Origin: Paraburkholderia madseniana
GTDB taxonomy: Bacteria > Pseudomonadota > Gammaproteobacteria > Burkholderiales > Burkholderiaceae
DNA length: 64,000 nucleotides
Assembly: GCF_009690905.1 (NCBI RefSeq)
Contig: NZ_VOSW01000014.1
Span: 58,635-122,634 of the forward strand
Direction: 5' to 3'
The position numbers were made by a program, and so were the translations under genes. This document shows positions 17,441 through 26,130 of this stretch, piece after piece (position 1 is the stretch's first letter; each line of letters opens with the position of its first letter). Below the pieces are notes generated by a model. That model was not told the origin of the DNA and ran no database searches. It was given only the letters and a program-made list of their open reading frames with translations.

Positions 17441-18343
17441 ATGTATAGCGTCGAAATCCGCGAGGACGAGCCAGTCGCCATGCCTCGTTCCTGTTCGTCT
17501 CATCGATTGCAGGAGATCGCGCCCGCTCGCGAGCGCCTGATCGAAGTCGTCTGGTGCAACGACCCCAAGCAGGCTGTCGTCGCGCAAAAGCACGCGCCGC
17601 GGCTTGGGGTGGCCACAGCACTCGCCAGCGCGCAAAGCGCGGCCGAGCGCAACCGCATGGTCACGAGCCTGCTCAACCTCACAGGCTTTTCCACCTTCGC
17701 CTACTTCGCCCTCGAAATCACACGCGAGCGTGTCGAACGGCTCTTCCTGCACGAAGCATTCGTGCCCGTGACCTATCGCGGCGACTATGTTCGCGAGCGT
17801 CATCACGAGATCGATCCGCGCACGCTCGGCGCACGTCTGTGCAACGTACCGATGGTGTGGGATCTGCAGAATCTGCGCCGCCAACGCGACGCGTCGGAAC
17901 GCGAGGCCGCGTCGCGTGCAGCGCTCGACGGTTTCCTGCAGACCATGCAGGAAGACGGCATGTGCAGCGGCATCATGTTCGCGATGGCGATTCCCGGCAC
18001 CCGCCTGCACGCGTTCATGAGCTTCACCGCGCCGCGCCGCAACCGCGACTGGATCCTCTCGACAACCATCGAACAGGCGCTGTCGATCGGGCTCTCGGTG
18101 CACAAGTTCGCCTCGCCGCAACTGATTGCGGCGGCGCGCGAGCACGCGACCGATTGGCTCACCTCGTTCGAGCGCGAACTGCTGACGGGGATCGCCGAAG
18201 GCGCCTCCGACAAGGAAATCGGCCGCCGCCTCGACACCAGCACCCACAACGTGGACTACCACTTGCGCAAGTTGCGCAAGCGCTTCGGCGTCGCGAATCG
18301 AATCGAACTCACCTACCTCACGTCGAAGCTGGAGTTGATCTAG
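17441..18343 (+). CDS. LuxR-family quorum-sensing-type regulator (second of pair)
   Basis: 300 aa, divergent from the first LuxR gene. Residues 60-220 are an autoinducer-binding domain with Y88, D125-P126 and W140 conserved. Residues 228-295 are the DNA-binding domain (LLTGIAEGASDKEIGRRLDT, then NVDYHLRKLRKRFGVANR). Both regulators share the unusual VNYH/VDYH recognition-helix pattern, so they are probably paralogues and may bind related sites. The N-terminal 50 residues exceed the usual LuxR length (about 240), so the start may lie further in, for example at M14. No cognate luxI is present. Confidence 0.88.
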   Translation: MYSVEIREDEPVAMPRSCSSHRLQEIAPARERLIEVVWCNDPKQAVVAQKHAPRLGVATALASAQSAAERNRMVTSLLNLTGFSTFAYFALEITRERVERLFLHEAFVPVTYRGDYVRERHHEIDPRTLGARLCNVPMVWDLQNLRRQRDASEREAASRAALDGFLQTMQEDGMCSGIMFAMAIPGTRLHAFMSFTAPRRNRDWILSTTIEQALSIGLSVHKFASPQLIAAAREHATDWLTSFERELLTGIAEGASDKEIGRRLDTSTHNVDYHLRKLRKRFGVANRIELTYLTSKLELI

Positions 18344-18449
18344 GCGAGCCGCCGAACGACCTGGCCGTGGTGCACATAGCAACGCGGCAAAAATCGGACA
18401 GATCGGAAGGATGCGCTTACAGGTATGCGATAAACGGATAAGCGTCCGC

Positions 18450-19355
18450 TTAGCTGCCGCACGCATGGATCAGGAACTGCTGGAACGCCAAAGCCGGCGC
18501 ATCCAGCGTCGCGCCCTTGCGCCATAACATCCCCGCATCCATCTGTGGGATCGCGTTGAGAATCGGCCGGGCATCGATCCGCTTGCCTTCCAGCGACCAG
18601 GGCCGAAACACCATGTCCGACAGGATCGTCACGCCGAAGCCATGCGCCACCAGCCCACGCAACGCCTCCATTGAACTCGTGCGAAATGCGATATTCGGCT
18701 CGACGCCGTTTTCTTTCCAGTAACGCAGCGTCGCTCGTTCGCTCTCGTCGACGGTGATGAGGATGTACGGATACGCCGCAATGTCCGCGAGCGACGGCGA
18801 GTTCACCTGTGCCAGCGGATGCGTCGGCGCCGTCCACAACTGACGCCGTGAACGAATCAGCACGTGATGCTGAAACCGTTTGAGATGATCCACATTCGAC
18901 AGCAACGCCACGCCCAGATCGATGTCGCCGTCGAGTACGGCTTGTTCGATCTCGGGACGATCGGCGTCGCGCAGATCCAGCTCGACGTGGGGATAGGTCG
19001 CGCGAAACCGCCCCAACAGTTCCGGCAGGAAATAACCGAGCAAGGTGTACGAGGCAGCAATACGCACCGTGCCCTTAAGGTCGTGTGAGCGAAACGGCGC
19101 CTTGTAGATCGCGTCGCGTACCGAATCGAGGATGTGACGCGCGTGATTGAGAAAGTCCTGCCCATCCGGCGTCAGCGCGACACCCTGCGGAAGGCGTTCG
19201 AAAAGCCGGGTTCCCAGCGTCTCCTCCAGTGCAAGTACCGCATTGGTAATCGCGGATTGCGACACGTGTTCGGTCGCCGCCGCCATCGAAAACTGCCCGT
19301 TTTGCGCGGCCGCAACGAAGTAACGCATCTGCCGCAATGTGACGTCTTTTGACAT
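18450..19355 (-). CDS. LysR-family transcriptional regulator
   Basis: 301 aa. Residues 5-65 form the winged helix-turn-helix (LRQMRYFVAAAQNGQFSMAA, then SQSAITNAVLALEETLGTRL). The remainder is a periplasmic-binding-like effector domain (KGTVRIAASYTLLGYFLPEL; GVALLSNVDHL; LVAHGFGVTILSDMVFRPW). It is divergent from the indolepyruvate oxidoreductase gene with 98 bases between the starts, the usual arrangement for a LysR regulator and its target. It probably responds to an aromatic amino acid breakdown product, which is inference from context only. Confidence 0.9.
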   Translation of the reverse strand: MSKDVTLRQMRYFVAAAQNGQFSMAAATEHVSQSAITNAVLALEETLGTRLFERLPQGVALTPDGQDFLNHARHILDSVRDAIYKAPFRSHDLKGTVRIAASYTLLGYFLPELLGRFRATYPHVELDLRDADRPEIEQAVLDGDIDLGVALLSNVDHLKRFQHHVLIRSRRQLWTAPTHPLAQVNSPSLADIAAYPYILITVDESERATLRYWKENGVEPNIAFRTSSMEALRGLVAHGFGVTILSDMVFRPWSLEGKRIDARPILNAIPQMDAGMLWRKGATLDAPALAFQQFLIHACGS

Positions 19356-19453
19356 GTGTTTTTCGCATAGCAGGGTTCGGTATTTGTGATTTTACGATGG
19401 GAATTCGGCTTCCTATACTCGCCAGGACAATAAAGCTACCGGAGACGCCGCCC

Positions 19454-22400
19454 ATGAACGCCCCCCTATCGCCCCCGCTGCACGACGCACTTGCCACCGT
19501 TTCACTCGACGATAAATACACGCTTGAGAAAGGCCGCGTTTACATGAGCGGCACTCAGGCGCTGGTCCGCTTGCCGATGCTGCAGAAAGAACGGGACCGT
19601 CGCGCGGGACTGAACACTGCGGGTTACGTATCGGGCTATCGCGGCTCTCCGCTCGGCGCATTCGACCAGGCACTGTGGAAAGCGAAGAAGCATCTGAAGG
19701 AACACGACGTCGTGTTCCAGCCAGGGGTTAACGAGGATCTCGCCGCCACCGCCGTGTGGGGCACGCAGCAACTCAACCTGTGGCCCGACGCGAAAGTCGA
19801 TGGCGTATTCGGCATGTGGTACGGCAAGGGACCGGGTGTCGATCGCACCGGCGACGTCTTCAAGCATGCCAACTCGGCAGGCACCGATCCGCATGGCGGC
19901 GTGCTGGTGCTGGCGGGCGACGATCACGCGGCGAAGTCGTCGACCGTTGCGCACCAGTCCGAACATATGTTCGTCGCGAGCGGCATTCCGGTGCTCTATC
20001 CGGCGAGCGTGCAGGAATATCTCGACTATGGCCTGCACGGTTGGGCCATGAGCCGCTATTCCGGTCTATGGGTCGCGATGAAATGCGTGACGGACGTCGT
20101 GGAGGCCAGCGCGTCGATCGACATCGATCCGGACCGCTTACAAATCGTGTTGCCGGATGACTTCGAAATGCCCGAAGGCGGCTTGAACATCCGCTGGCCC
20201 GATCCGCCGCTCGCACAGGAAGCGCGTCTGCTCAACCACAAGTGGTATGCGGCGCTCGCCTATGTGCGCGCGAACAAACTGAATCGCGTGGTGATCGACA
20301 GCCCGACGCCGCGTCTGGGCATCATGACCGCGGGCAAAGCCTATCTCGACGTGCGTCAGGCGCTGGCGGACCTGTCGCTCGACGACGACACCTGCGCACG
20401 GATCGGCATTCGCGTGCTCAAGGTCGGTTGCGTGTGGCCGCTCGATGCGCAGAACGCGCGCGATTTTGCAACGGGACTCGACGAGATTCTGGTGGTCGAA
20501 GAGAAACGCCAGATCCTCGAATACGCACTGAAGGAAGAGCTTTACAACTGGCGCGACGACGTGCGCCCGAAGGTATTCGGCAAGTTCGATCAACGCGACG
20601 ATGCAGGCGGCGAGTGGTCGGTCCCGCGCGGTCAGGCGCTGTTGCCGATGCAATACGAACTGTCGCCTGCACTGATCGCGAAGGCGATCGCGCGGCGTCT
20701 CGCGAAAGCCGATTTGCCTGCGGACGTACGCGCCCGGATCGAAGCACGCATCGCCATCATCGAAGCGAAGGAACGTGACGCCGCCACGCCGCGCACCGTC
20801 ACCGAACGGCAACCGTGGTTCTGCTCGGGGTGCCCGCACAATACGTCGACGCGCGTCCCCGAGGGCTCACGCGCGCTGGCTGGCATCGGCTGTCACTACA
20901 TGACCATATGGATGGACCGCAACACGGAAACCTTCAGCCAGATGGGCGGCGAAGGGGTGGCGTGGACCGGCCAGATGCACTTCACAAACGAACGTCACGT
21001 GTTTGCGAACCTGGGCGACGGAACTTACTTTCACTCGGGTTTGCTGGCGATCCGCGCCTCGATCGCGGCCGGTGCGAATATCACCTACAAGATTCTCTAT
21101 AACGATGCGGTCGCGATGACCGGCGGCCAGCCCATCGACGGCGTGCTGACGGTGCCGCAGATCGCGTTCCAGGTGACGACCGAAGGTGCGAAGCAGGTGC
21201 TCGTCGTCACCGACCAACCCGAAAAATACGCTACGGGCGTACGCTTGCCGGACGGCGTGAAGGTGTATCACCGCGACGAGCTCGATCGTCTGCAACGCGA
21301 GTTGCGCGAGGTCGCGGGCACCACGATCCTGATCTACGACCAGACCTGTGCGACCGAAAAGCGCCGGCGCCGCAAGCGCGGCACCTATCCGGATCCGGCC
21401 AAGCGGGCGTTCATTAACGACGCCGTCTGCGAAGGCTGCGGCGACTGCTCGGTGAAATCGAATTGCCTGTCTGTCGAACCGCTGCAAACGCCGCAAGGCA
21501 CCAAGCGCAAGATCAATCAATCGTCGTGCAACAAAGACTTCTCGTGCGTGAACGGCTTTTGCCCGAGCTTCGTCACTGCTGAAGGCGCGCAGTTGAAGAA
21601 GCCGGCAAAGACGGCCAGTGGGACCGCGCTTCCGGACTTCACCGCGCTGCCGCGCCCAGAGATCGCAGGTCTTGCAAAGCCCTATGGCGTGCTCGTAACG
21701 GGTGTCGGCGGCACCGGCGTCGTGACGATCGGCGGCCTGCTCGGCATGGCAGCGCATCTCGAGAACAAAGGCGTCAGCGTGCTCGACATGGCGGGCCTCG
21801 CGCAAAAAGGCGGCGCTGTACTGAGCCACGTACAGATCGCAGCAACGCCGCACGAATTGCACGCAACCCGCATTGCGACCGGCGAAGCGCGCCTGATTCT
21901 GGGCTGCGACGCGATCGTGTCAGCGTCCGCCGAAGTGCTGGCGCGCACGCAACGCGGCGTCACCAAGGCGGCGATCAATAGCGGCGCAACACCGACCGCG
22001 CAATTCGTGCGCGATCCGCAGTGGGCCTTTCCCGGCGATCAGATCCAGGGCGACCTGCGCGACAGCATCGGCGAGGACTGCGACTTCATCGACGCCAATC
22101 GCCTCGCGCTTGCGCTGCTTGGCGACACGCTGTACGCGAATCCGTTGCTGCTGGGTTTCGCATGGCAACGCGGCTGGCTACCGGTCAGCTACGAAAGCCT
22201 CGACCGTGCCATCGAACTGAATGGCGTGGCGGTCGACAAGAATCGCCTCGCGTTCGAATGGGGCCGCTTTGTCGCGCAGCATGGCGAGGCAGCGGCCGAT
22301 GCATTCGCGCCGCGTACCAATCAGCAGCAGGCAATCGTCGTGCACATGCCGGAGTCGCTGGAGCGGCTCATCGAGCGTAACGTCGAACTGCTGGGCCTCT

Positions 22401-23041
22401 ACCAGAATGAACAGTATGCCGCGCGCTATCGAGCGGTAATCGAACAGATGCGAGCCAAGGAAACCGCGCTCGCCGCGGGCGCGAAGCTACGCCTCACGCC
22501 AGTGGTCGCGCGCAATCTGGCCAAGCTGATGACCTACAAGGACGAATACGAGGTTGCGCGTCTCTATGCCGACCCGGCGTACTTCGACAAACTGCGGGCG
22601 CAGTTCGAAGGCGAACCTGGCCGCGACTACAAGCTCGGCTTTTACCTCGCACCGCCCTTGCTGGCGAAACGCGACGAACACGGTCACCTGAAAAAGCAAC
22701 GCTTCGGGCAATGGACACTCCCGATGTTCCGCGTGCTCGCGAAGCTCAAATTCCTGCGCGGCGGTGCGTTCGACGTGTTCGGCAAGACCGCCGAGCGGCG
22801 CGGTGAACGCGCCCTGATCGATCAGTACATCGCCTTGATCGACGAGTTCTGTCGCACGCTGGACAACAACCGTCTGGACGTCGCGATGCGGCTTGCCAAT
22901 CTCCCCGACGAGATTCGCGGTTTCGGTCACGTCAAGGAGCGCAACGTCTTGGCTGCTGCGACGAAACACGACAAATGGCTGGCGGAATATCGCAACGCGG
23001 CTGACCAGGCGGATTTCCAACCGGTGAGAAAGGCAATCTGA
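19454..23041 (+). CDS. indolepyruvate ferredoxin oxidoreductase, single-chain fused form
   Basis: 1195 aa from the ATG at 19454 (MNAPLSPPLHDAL), which has GGAG upstream; a longer frame reaches 19349 but runs into the LysR start. It oxidatively decarboxylates aryl pyruvates from Trp, Phe or Tyr transamination to aryl acetyl-CoA, passing electrons to an iron-sulfur acceptor. An N-terminal pyruvate-oxidoreductase half (residues 20-400) is followed by the TPP-binding part with CSGCPHNTS and GGEGVAWTGQ. A 4Fe-4S cluster motif has Cys at 659, 662, 665 and 671. Next is the IorB-like gamma domain (VLVTGVGGTGVVTIGGLLGM, near 755-775), and a C-terminal extension of about 250 residues typical of the proteobacterial fused enzyme. 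Confidence 0.96.
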   Translation: MNAPLSPPLHDALATVSLDDKYTLEKGRVYMSGTQALVRLPMLQKERDRRAGLNTAGYVSGYRGSPLGAFDQALWKAKKHLKEHDVVFQPGVNEDLAATAVWGTQQLNLWPDAKVDGVFGMWYGKGPGVDRTGDVFKHANSAGTDPHGGVLVLAGDDHAAKSSTVAHQSEHMFVASGIPVLYPASVQEYLDYGLHGWAMSRYSGLWVAMKCVTDVVEASASIDIDPDRLQIVLPDDFEMPEGGLNIRWPDPPLAQEARLLNHKWYAALAYVRANKLNRVVIDSPTPRLGIMTAGKAYLDVRQALADLSLDDDTCARIGIRVLKVGCVWPLDAQNARDFATGLDEILVVEEKRQILEYALKEELYNWRDDVRPKVFGKFDQRDDAGGEWSVPRGQALLPMQYELSPALIAKAIARRLAKADLPADVRARIEARIAIIEAKERDAATPRTVTERQPWFCSGCPHNTSTRVPEGSRALAGIGCHYMTIWMDRNTETFSQMGGEGVAWTGQMHFTNERHVFANLGDGTYFHSGLLAIRASIAAGANITYKILYNDAVAMTGGQPIDGVLTVPQIAFQVTTEGAKQVLVVTDQPEKYATGVRLPDGVKVYHRDELDRLQRELREVAGTTILIYDQTCATEKRRRRKRGTYPDPAKRAFINDAVCEGCGDCSVKSNCLSVEPLQTPQGTKRKINQSSCNKDFSCVNGFCPSFVTAEGAQLKKPAKTASGTALPDFTALPRPEIAGLAKPYGVLVTGVGGTGVVTIGGLLGMAAHLENKGVSVLDMAGLAQKGGAVLSHVQIAATPHELHATRIATGEARLILGCDAIVSASAEVLARTQRGVTKAAINSGATPTAQFVRDPQWAFPGDQIQGDLRDSIGEDCDFIDANRLALALLGDTLYANPLLLGFAWQRGWLPVSYESLDRAIELNGVAVDKNRLAFEWGRFVAQHGEAAADAFAPRTNQQQAIVVHMPESLERLIERNVELLGLYQNEQYAARYRAVIEQMRAKETALAAGAKLRLTPVVARNLAKLMTYKDEYEVARLYADPAYFDKLRAQFEGEPGRDYKLGFYLAPPLLAKRDEHGHLKKQRFGQWTLPMFRVLAKLKFLRGGAFDVFGKTAERRGERALIDQYIALIDEFCRTLDNNRLDVAMRLANLPDEIRGFGHVKERNVLAAATKHDKWLAEYRNAADQADFQPVRKAI

Positions 23042-23064
23042 CAACCGGGTCACTCAGTCAGCGT

Positions 23065-23117
23065 GGCGGCACGCGGCGTCCAGGGAATTCCCTTGGATTT
23101 TCGCCGCGTTTGCCGCC
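23065..23117. terminator. large GC-rich stem-loop after the oxidoreductase gene
   Basis: Arms GGCGGC-AC-GCGGCG (23065-23078) and CGCCGC-GTTT-GCCGCC (23102-23117) pair imperfectly around a loop that itself holds a palindrome centred on GGGAATTCCC. It begins 24 bases after the stop codon, a likely transcription end, but there is no clean T-run. The remaining gap to 23327 shows no gene. Confidence 0.4.
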
Positions 23118-23327
23118 CTTTCCCGCCGGAGTGTCTTGATTCGACTGCAGGATGGCGTTTTCGTACGCTATAAGGCGCCTTGTGTCGACAGTGCCCGGTG
23201 TTAGGCTCAAGAAAGCAGCCTTCGCGGCAGTGAGCCGCCGTTCAGCGGCAAAATCAGCAGCCACGAGAACATACCGCGAAGCGCGATTGCCGGCGAACGG
23301 CGAAACATCGCTGCGGGAGCGACTGCG

Positions 23328-23915
23328 ATGAGAATCAGAACATATACGGCATTGACGCTATCGGTGCTTAGCAGTGCTGCTTTCGCATGGCAGCCGCTCA
23401 TCTATCCCATCCGAAGTCAAAGCGCTTATCAGCGCAGCATCGACACCGCGATGTGCTACGCCACTGCCAACAAGCAGACCAAGATCAACATCGCGCACGA
23501 ATCGCAGCTTCCACCGCGCAAACCTGCGGCAACCAAAACGTCGTCGACGGGGGCCCCGTCGCGGCCACCCTTGCCCTCCAGCAGTTTTTCAGCGACCCCG
23601 CCTGGCGCCAGCATGCCCGCAGCCGCAGCCGCACCAGCCGCAAGCGGAGCCGGCGTGAGCACGGCAACGACCGCTGCAGCGACAAAGACAGCAAGTTCAA
23701 CCACGGCAACCGCGACGACCGCGGCCGCCACGCCGGCATCGGCAACCAGCGCGGATAACGGCGCCTCGGGGACGGCAGCAGCCGGCGCGGCACAAACGGC
23801 CGCGGCATCCGGCGTGAAGCTGCCGCCGCTGCCGGCGCCTGAACCGCCAATGACACAGTATTGGGCCGCGTATGGCGCGTGCATGCAAGCGCGGGGTTAC
23901 GTCGTCGCACAGTAA
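23328..23915 (+). CDS. secreted low-complexity protein of unknown function
   Basis: 195 aa, start ATG with GGGAG upstream. A signal peptide ends near residue 20 (LSSAAFA/W). A mature N-terminal stretch with one Cys (IRSQSAYQRSIDTAMCYATA) is followed by about 110 residues made almost only of Ala, Thr, Ser and Pro. The C-terminal motif MTQYWAAYGACMQARGYVV resembles the short Tyr/Cys/Gly endings of small envelope proteins. The two Cys residues could form a disulfide across the low-complexity linker. Function not recognised. Transcription continues toward the next gene on the same strand, so a small operon is possible. Confidence 0.7.
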   Translation: MRIRTYTALTLSVLSSAAFAWQPLIYPIRSQSAYQRSIDTAMCYATANKQTKINIAHESQLPPRKPAATKTSSTGAPSRPPLPSSSFSATPPGASMPAAAAAPAASGAGVSTATTAAATKTASSTTATATTAAATPASATSADNGASGTAAAGAAQTAAASGVKLPPLPAPEPPMTQYWAAYGACMQARGYVVAQ

Positions 23916-23995
23916 TCCCGACTGCAAGCCTCGCTGCCGTGCCTGGTTCTTCCTGATTGTGGCGCCGGCATTCGACGCCCGTTTGCGAAACGGCA

Positions 23996-25000
23996 ATGCT
24001 TAGCGACTTTACTTCCGATCAGCATGATTACCCCCAATGCGAGCACTGCGGTGCGTCGCTAGCCGGTCGCTTTACGCCGTGCGCCGAGTGCGGCGCGCGT
24101 CCAGTCGATTCGCCCGGCACGCGCCGACCGCTGCCTCCCCCCTTGAAAATGCCGCTGGGCGATACCCAGCCGATGCTAGTGACCCGGCTGATGACGCCGC
24201 GAATCTGGCGCCCGTCTTCGCGAGAGTTAACCGATCCGTATTCCGTCACCAGCGAGACACCGGTCGCCGCCCCCGTCGTGCACAGACTGCGCCAGCCCGT
24301 CGTGCTCGGCGTCTCGATGCTGGTTGTCGCGTCCGCCGTGTACCTGGGCTTCATTCACAGCAACGACTCGGACGACGGCACCCCTATCGCGGTGTCCGGC
24401 AAAGTGAAGACCCAGAACGTGAAACCGCCGATTGCCCTCGCTCAGCGGTCCGCGCCGGTCTTCGTTGCTCAACGGCCCGTGAAGCCCGTGCCCGTGCGAT
24501 CGCTTCCTGTCCCGGCACCGGTTGCGCCGCCGCCGGCTCCGCGGCGCATGATGACGGCATCGGCCGAGGCGAAGCACAACCCGGGCGGCCAGACCGACAA
24601 CCCGCCCGTCAAACCTCCCGTGGACGCCTCGAAGCAGATCAGGTCCGCCCGCGCCAATCTGCAGCAGAACAATCTGTCGGCGACGAAAGCGCGCCTGGCG
24701 GCAGCCATCGCGGCCCAGCCGGACAACCCCGACGCACTGCGCATGCGCGACACCGTGACCGCGCGTGAACAAGAGCGGGACGCTCTTTTGAGCGTGGCGC
24801 GAGGTTGCGGCTATGTCGCACGATGGGCATGCGTCTGGCACAAAGCCGGCGATGCGCTGCAGGTCGATTCGAGCAGCAAGGAAGCCCAGCGCCTGCTGAC
24901 CCTCGCGATGCGCGAATCCGAACTGGCGAGCGCGTGGCCGTCGACGCCCGCACCCGAGACGACATCCGACGACCGCAGCTCCGCCATCAGCCACCATTGA
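23996..25000 (+). CDS. zinc-ribbon, single-pass membrane protein of unknown function
   Basis: 334 aa from the ATG at 23996; a TTG at 23957 would add 13 residues. Residues 12-40 hold a zinc ribbon (CEHCGASLAGRFTPCAECGA, two CxxC pairs). A membrane helix follows near 103-122 (VVLGVSMLVVASAVYLGFI), then a long Pro/Ala/Val-rich stretch and a helical C-terminal domain (SARANLQQNNLSATKARLAA; YVARWACVWHKAGDALQVDS) with a TPR-like look. The ribbon would be cytoplasmic and the tail periplasmic. No specific family recognised. It converges on the glycosyltransferase gene, 47 bases away. Confidence 0.72.
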   Translation: MLSDFTSDQHDYPQCEHCGASLAGRFTPCAECGARPVDSPGTRRPLPPPLKMPLGDTQPMLVTRLMTPRIWRPSSRELTDPYSVTSETPVAAPVVHRLRQPVVLGVSMLVVASAVYLGFIHSNDSDDGTPIAVSGKVKTQNVKPPIALAQRSAPVFVAQRPVKPVPVRSLPVPAPVAPPPAPRRMMTASAEAKHNPGGQTDNPPVKPPVDASKQIRSARANLQQNNLSATKARLAAAIAAQPDNPDALRMRDTVTAREQERDALLSVARGCGYVARWACVWHKAGDALQVDSSSKEAQRLLTLAMRESELASAWPSTPAPETTSDDRSSAISHH

Positions 25001-25047
25001 ACGTCAGGTGTCCCGGCGCAAGCCATAGGCAGGGTCCTGCCGAAGAA

Positions 25048-26130
25048 CTAACGGGCCGGCACGGCGAGATGGCTACTGACCTGATGCGCAATCGCCCGAT
25101 AGCGAGCCGCCGTATCGCTAAGCGTCAGACCGGCAAGCGAGCGTTGCGCCCGCGCCTGCCCTAGCGCCGCGACCACGGCATCCGCATAGCACGGCACATC
25201 GTCCGTATCGACCAGTTGCACACCGGGAAAGCCGTTCGCGAAGGCAAACGACGGAATCCTGCTCGCGACGATCGGGATACCGGAAGCCAACGCTTCAAGA
25301 AACGCCACGCTGTGCGCCTCGGAGCGCGAGGGCATGACGAACACGTTCGACTCCGACAACACGCTCGCCACATCGGTGCGCGGACCCGCCACCACGACGC
25401 GGTGCGCGAGGCCCAACTCCTGCACGAGACCAATGACGGTGCGCTGATAATCCGGATCTTCGACCACGCCGTACAGCACGAGGCGCGCGTCCGTCACCTG
25501 CTCGAGCACCTGGCCAAAGGCGCGCACCGTCAGAAGCTGATTCTTCACCGACGCATACCGCCCGATCTGCACGACCTGGGGCGCCCGGCCACTATATCCG
25601 GCACCGTCGGTGAACGTGAAGCGGCCGAGGTCGACCCCGTTGGGCACCACGGTCATCGAAGGATGCGGTCCGATGGCCTGCACGTAATCGGTCATGCCTT
25701 GTTGCGATACGCTGATCACGACCCGGGCACGTCCGGACAGGATGTGCTCGACGCGCCGGAACAGCGGCCGCTCGAAATCGTTGGCGGCCGAATGCATGAC
25801 GTAGACGACCGGCACCCGTATTGGCAACGCGCGCGCATAAAACGAAGGAATCGTGGCGTGCGCGAAAATCACGTCCGGTTGAAATCGCCGCACCGTGAAG
25901 AACAGATTCGACAGTTTGCCCGCGACGCGCCTGCGCCGCGAAGGAAACCAGCACTGCACACCGTGCCGCTGCAGTTCGTCCTGCAAGGGCAGGAATTCGG
26001 CGTGCACGGGCAACAGCGAGGCCACACACACGGCCATGCCTCCGGCGCTTTGATCGATAGCGAGGTCCTTGGCGAGGACTTCGGCGCCCGACAAACGCGG
26101 CGCCAGAACCAGATGTAAGACGCGCATCAT
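25048..26130 (-). CDS. GT4-like glycosyltransferase at the left end of the EPS locus
   Basis: 360 aa from the ATG at 26130, which overlaps the flippase stop (ATGA); the frame extends to 26226 inside that gene. GT-B fold: N-terminal HLVLAPRLSGAEVLAKDLAI, C-terminal nucleotide-sugar domain with VVQIGRYASVKNQLLTVRAF and MPSRSEAHSVAFLEALASGI (the usual EX7E region). It should add a sugar to the lipid-linked EPS repeat on the cytoplasmic face. It closely resembles the gene at 55464-56549 throughout, so the two are paralogues marking the two ends of the locus. Sugar specificity cannot be read. Confidence 0.9.
   Translation of the reverse strand: MMRVLHLVLAPRLSGAEVLAKDLAIDQSAGGMAVCVASLLPVHAEFLPLQDELQRHGVQCWFPSRRRRVAGKLSNLFFTVRRFQPDVIFAHATIPSFYARALPIRVPVVYVMHSAANDFERPLFRRVEHILSGRARVVISVSQQGMTDYVQAIGPHPSMTVVPNGVDLGRFTFTDGAGYSGRAPQVVQIGRYASVKNQLLTVRAFGQVLEQVTDARLVLYGVVEDPDYQRTVIGLVQELGLAHRVVVAGPRTDVASVLSESNVFVMPSRSEAHSVAFLEALASGIPIVASRIPSFAFANGFPGVQLVDTDDVPCYADAVVAALGQARAQRSLAGLTLSDTAARYRAIAHQVSSHLAVPAR

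Noticed and set aside
16386..18343. A luxI autoinducer synthase next to the luxR pair
   Set aside because: No ORF nearby carries LuxI-type sequence; the neighbours are sctV and a LysR gene.
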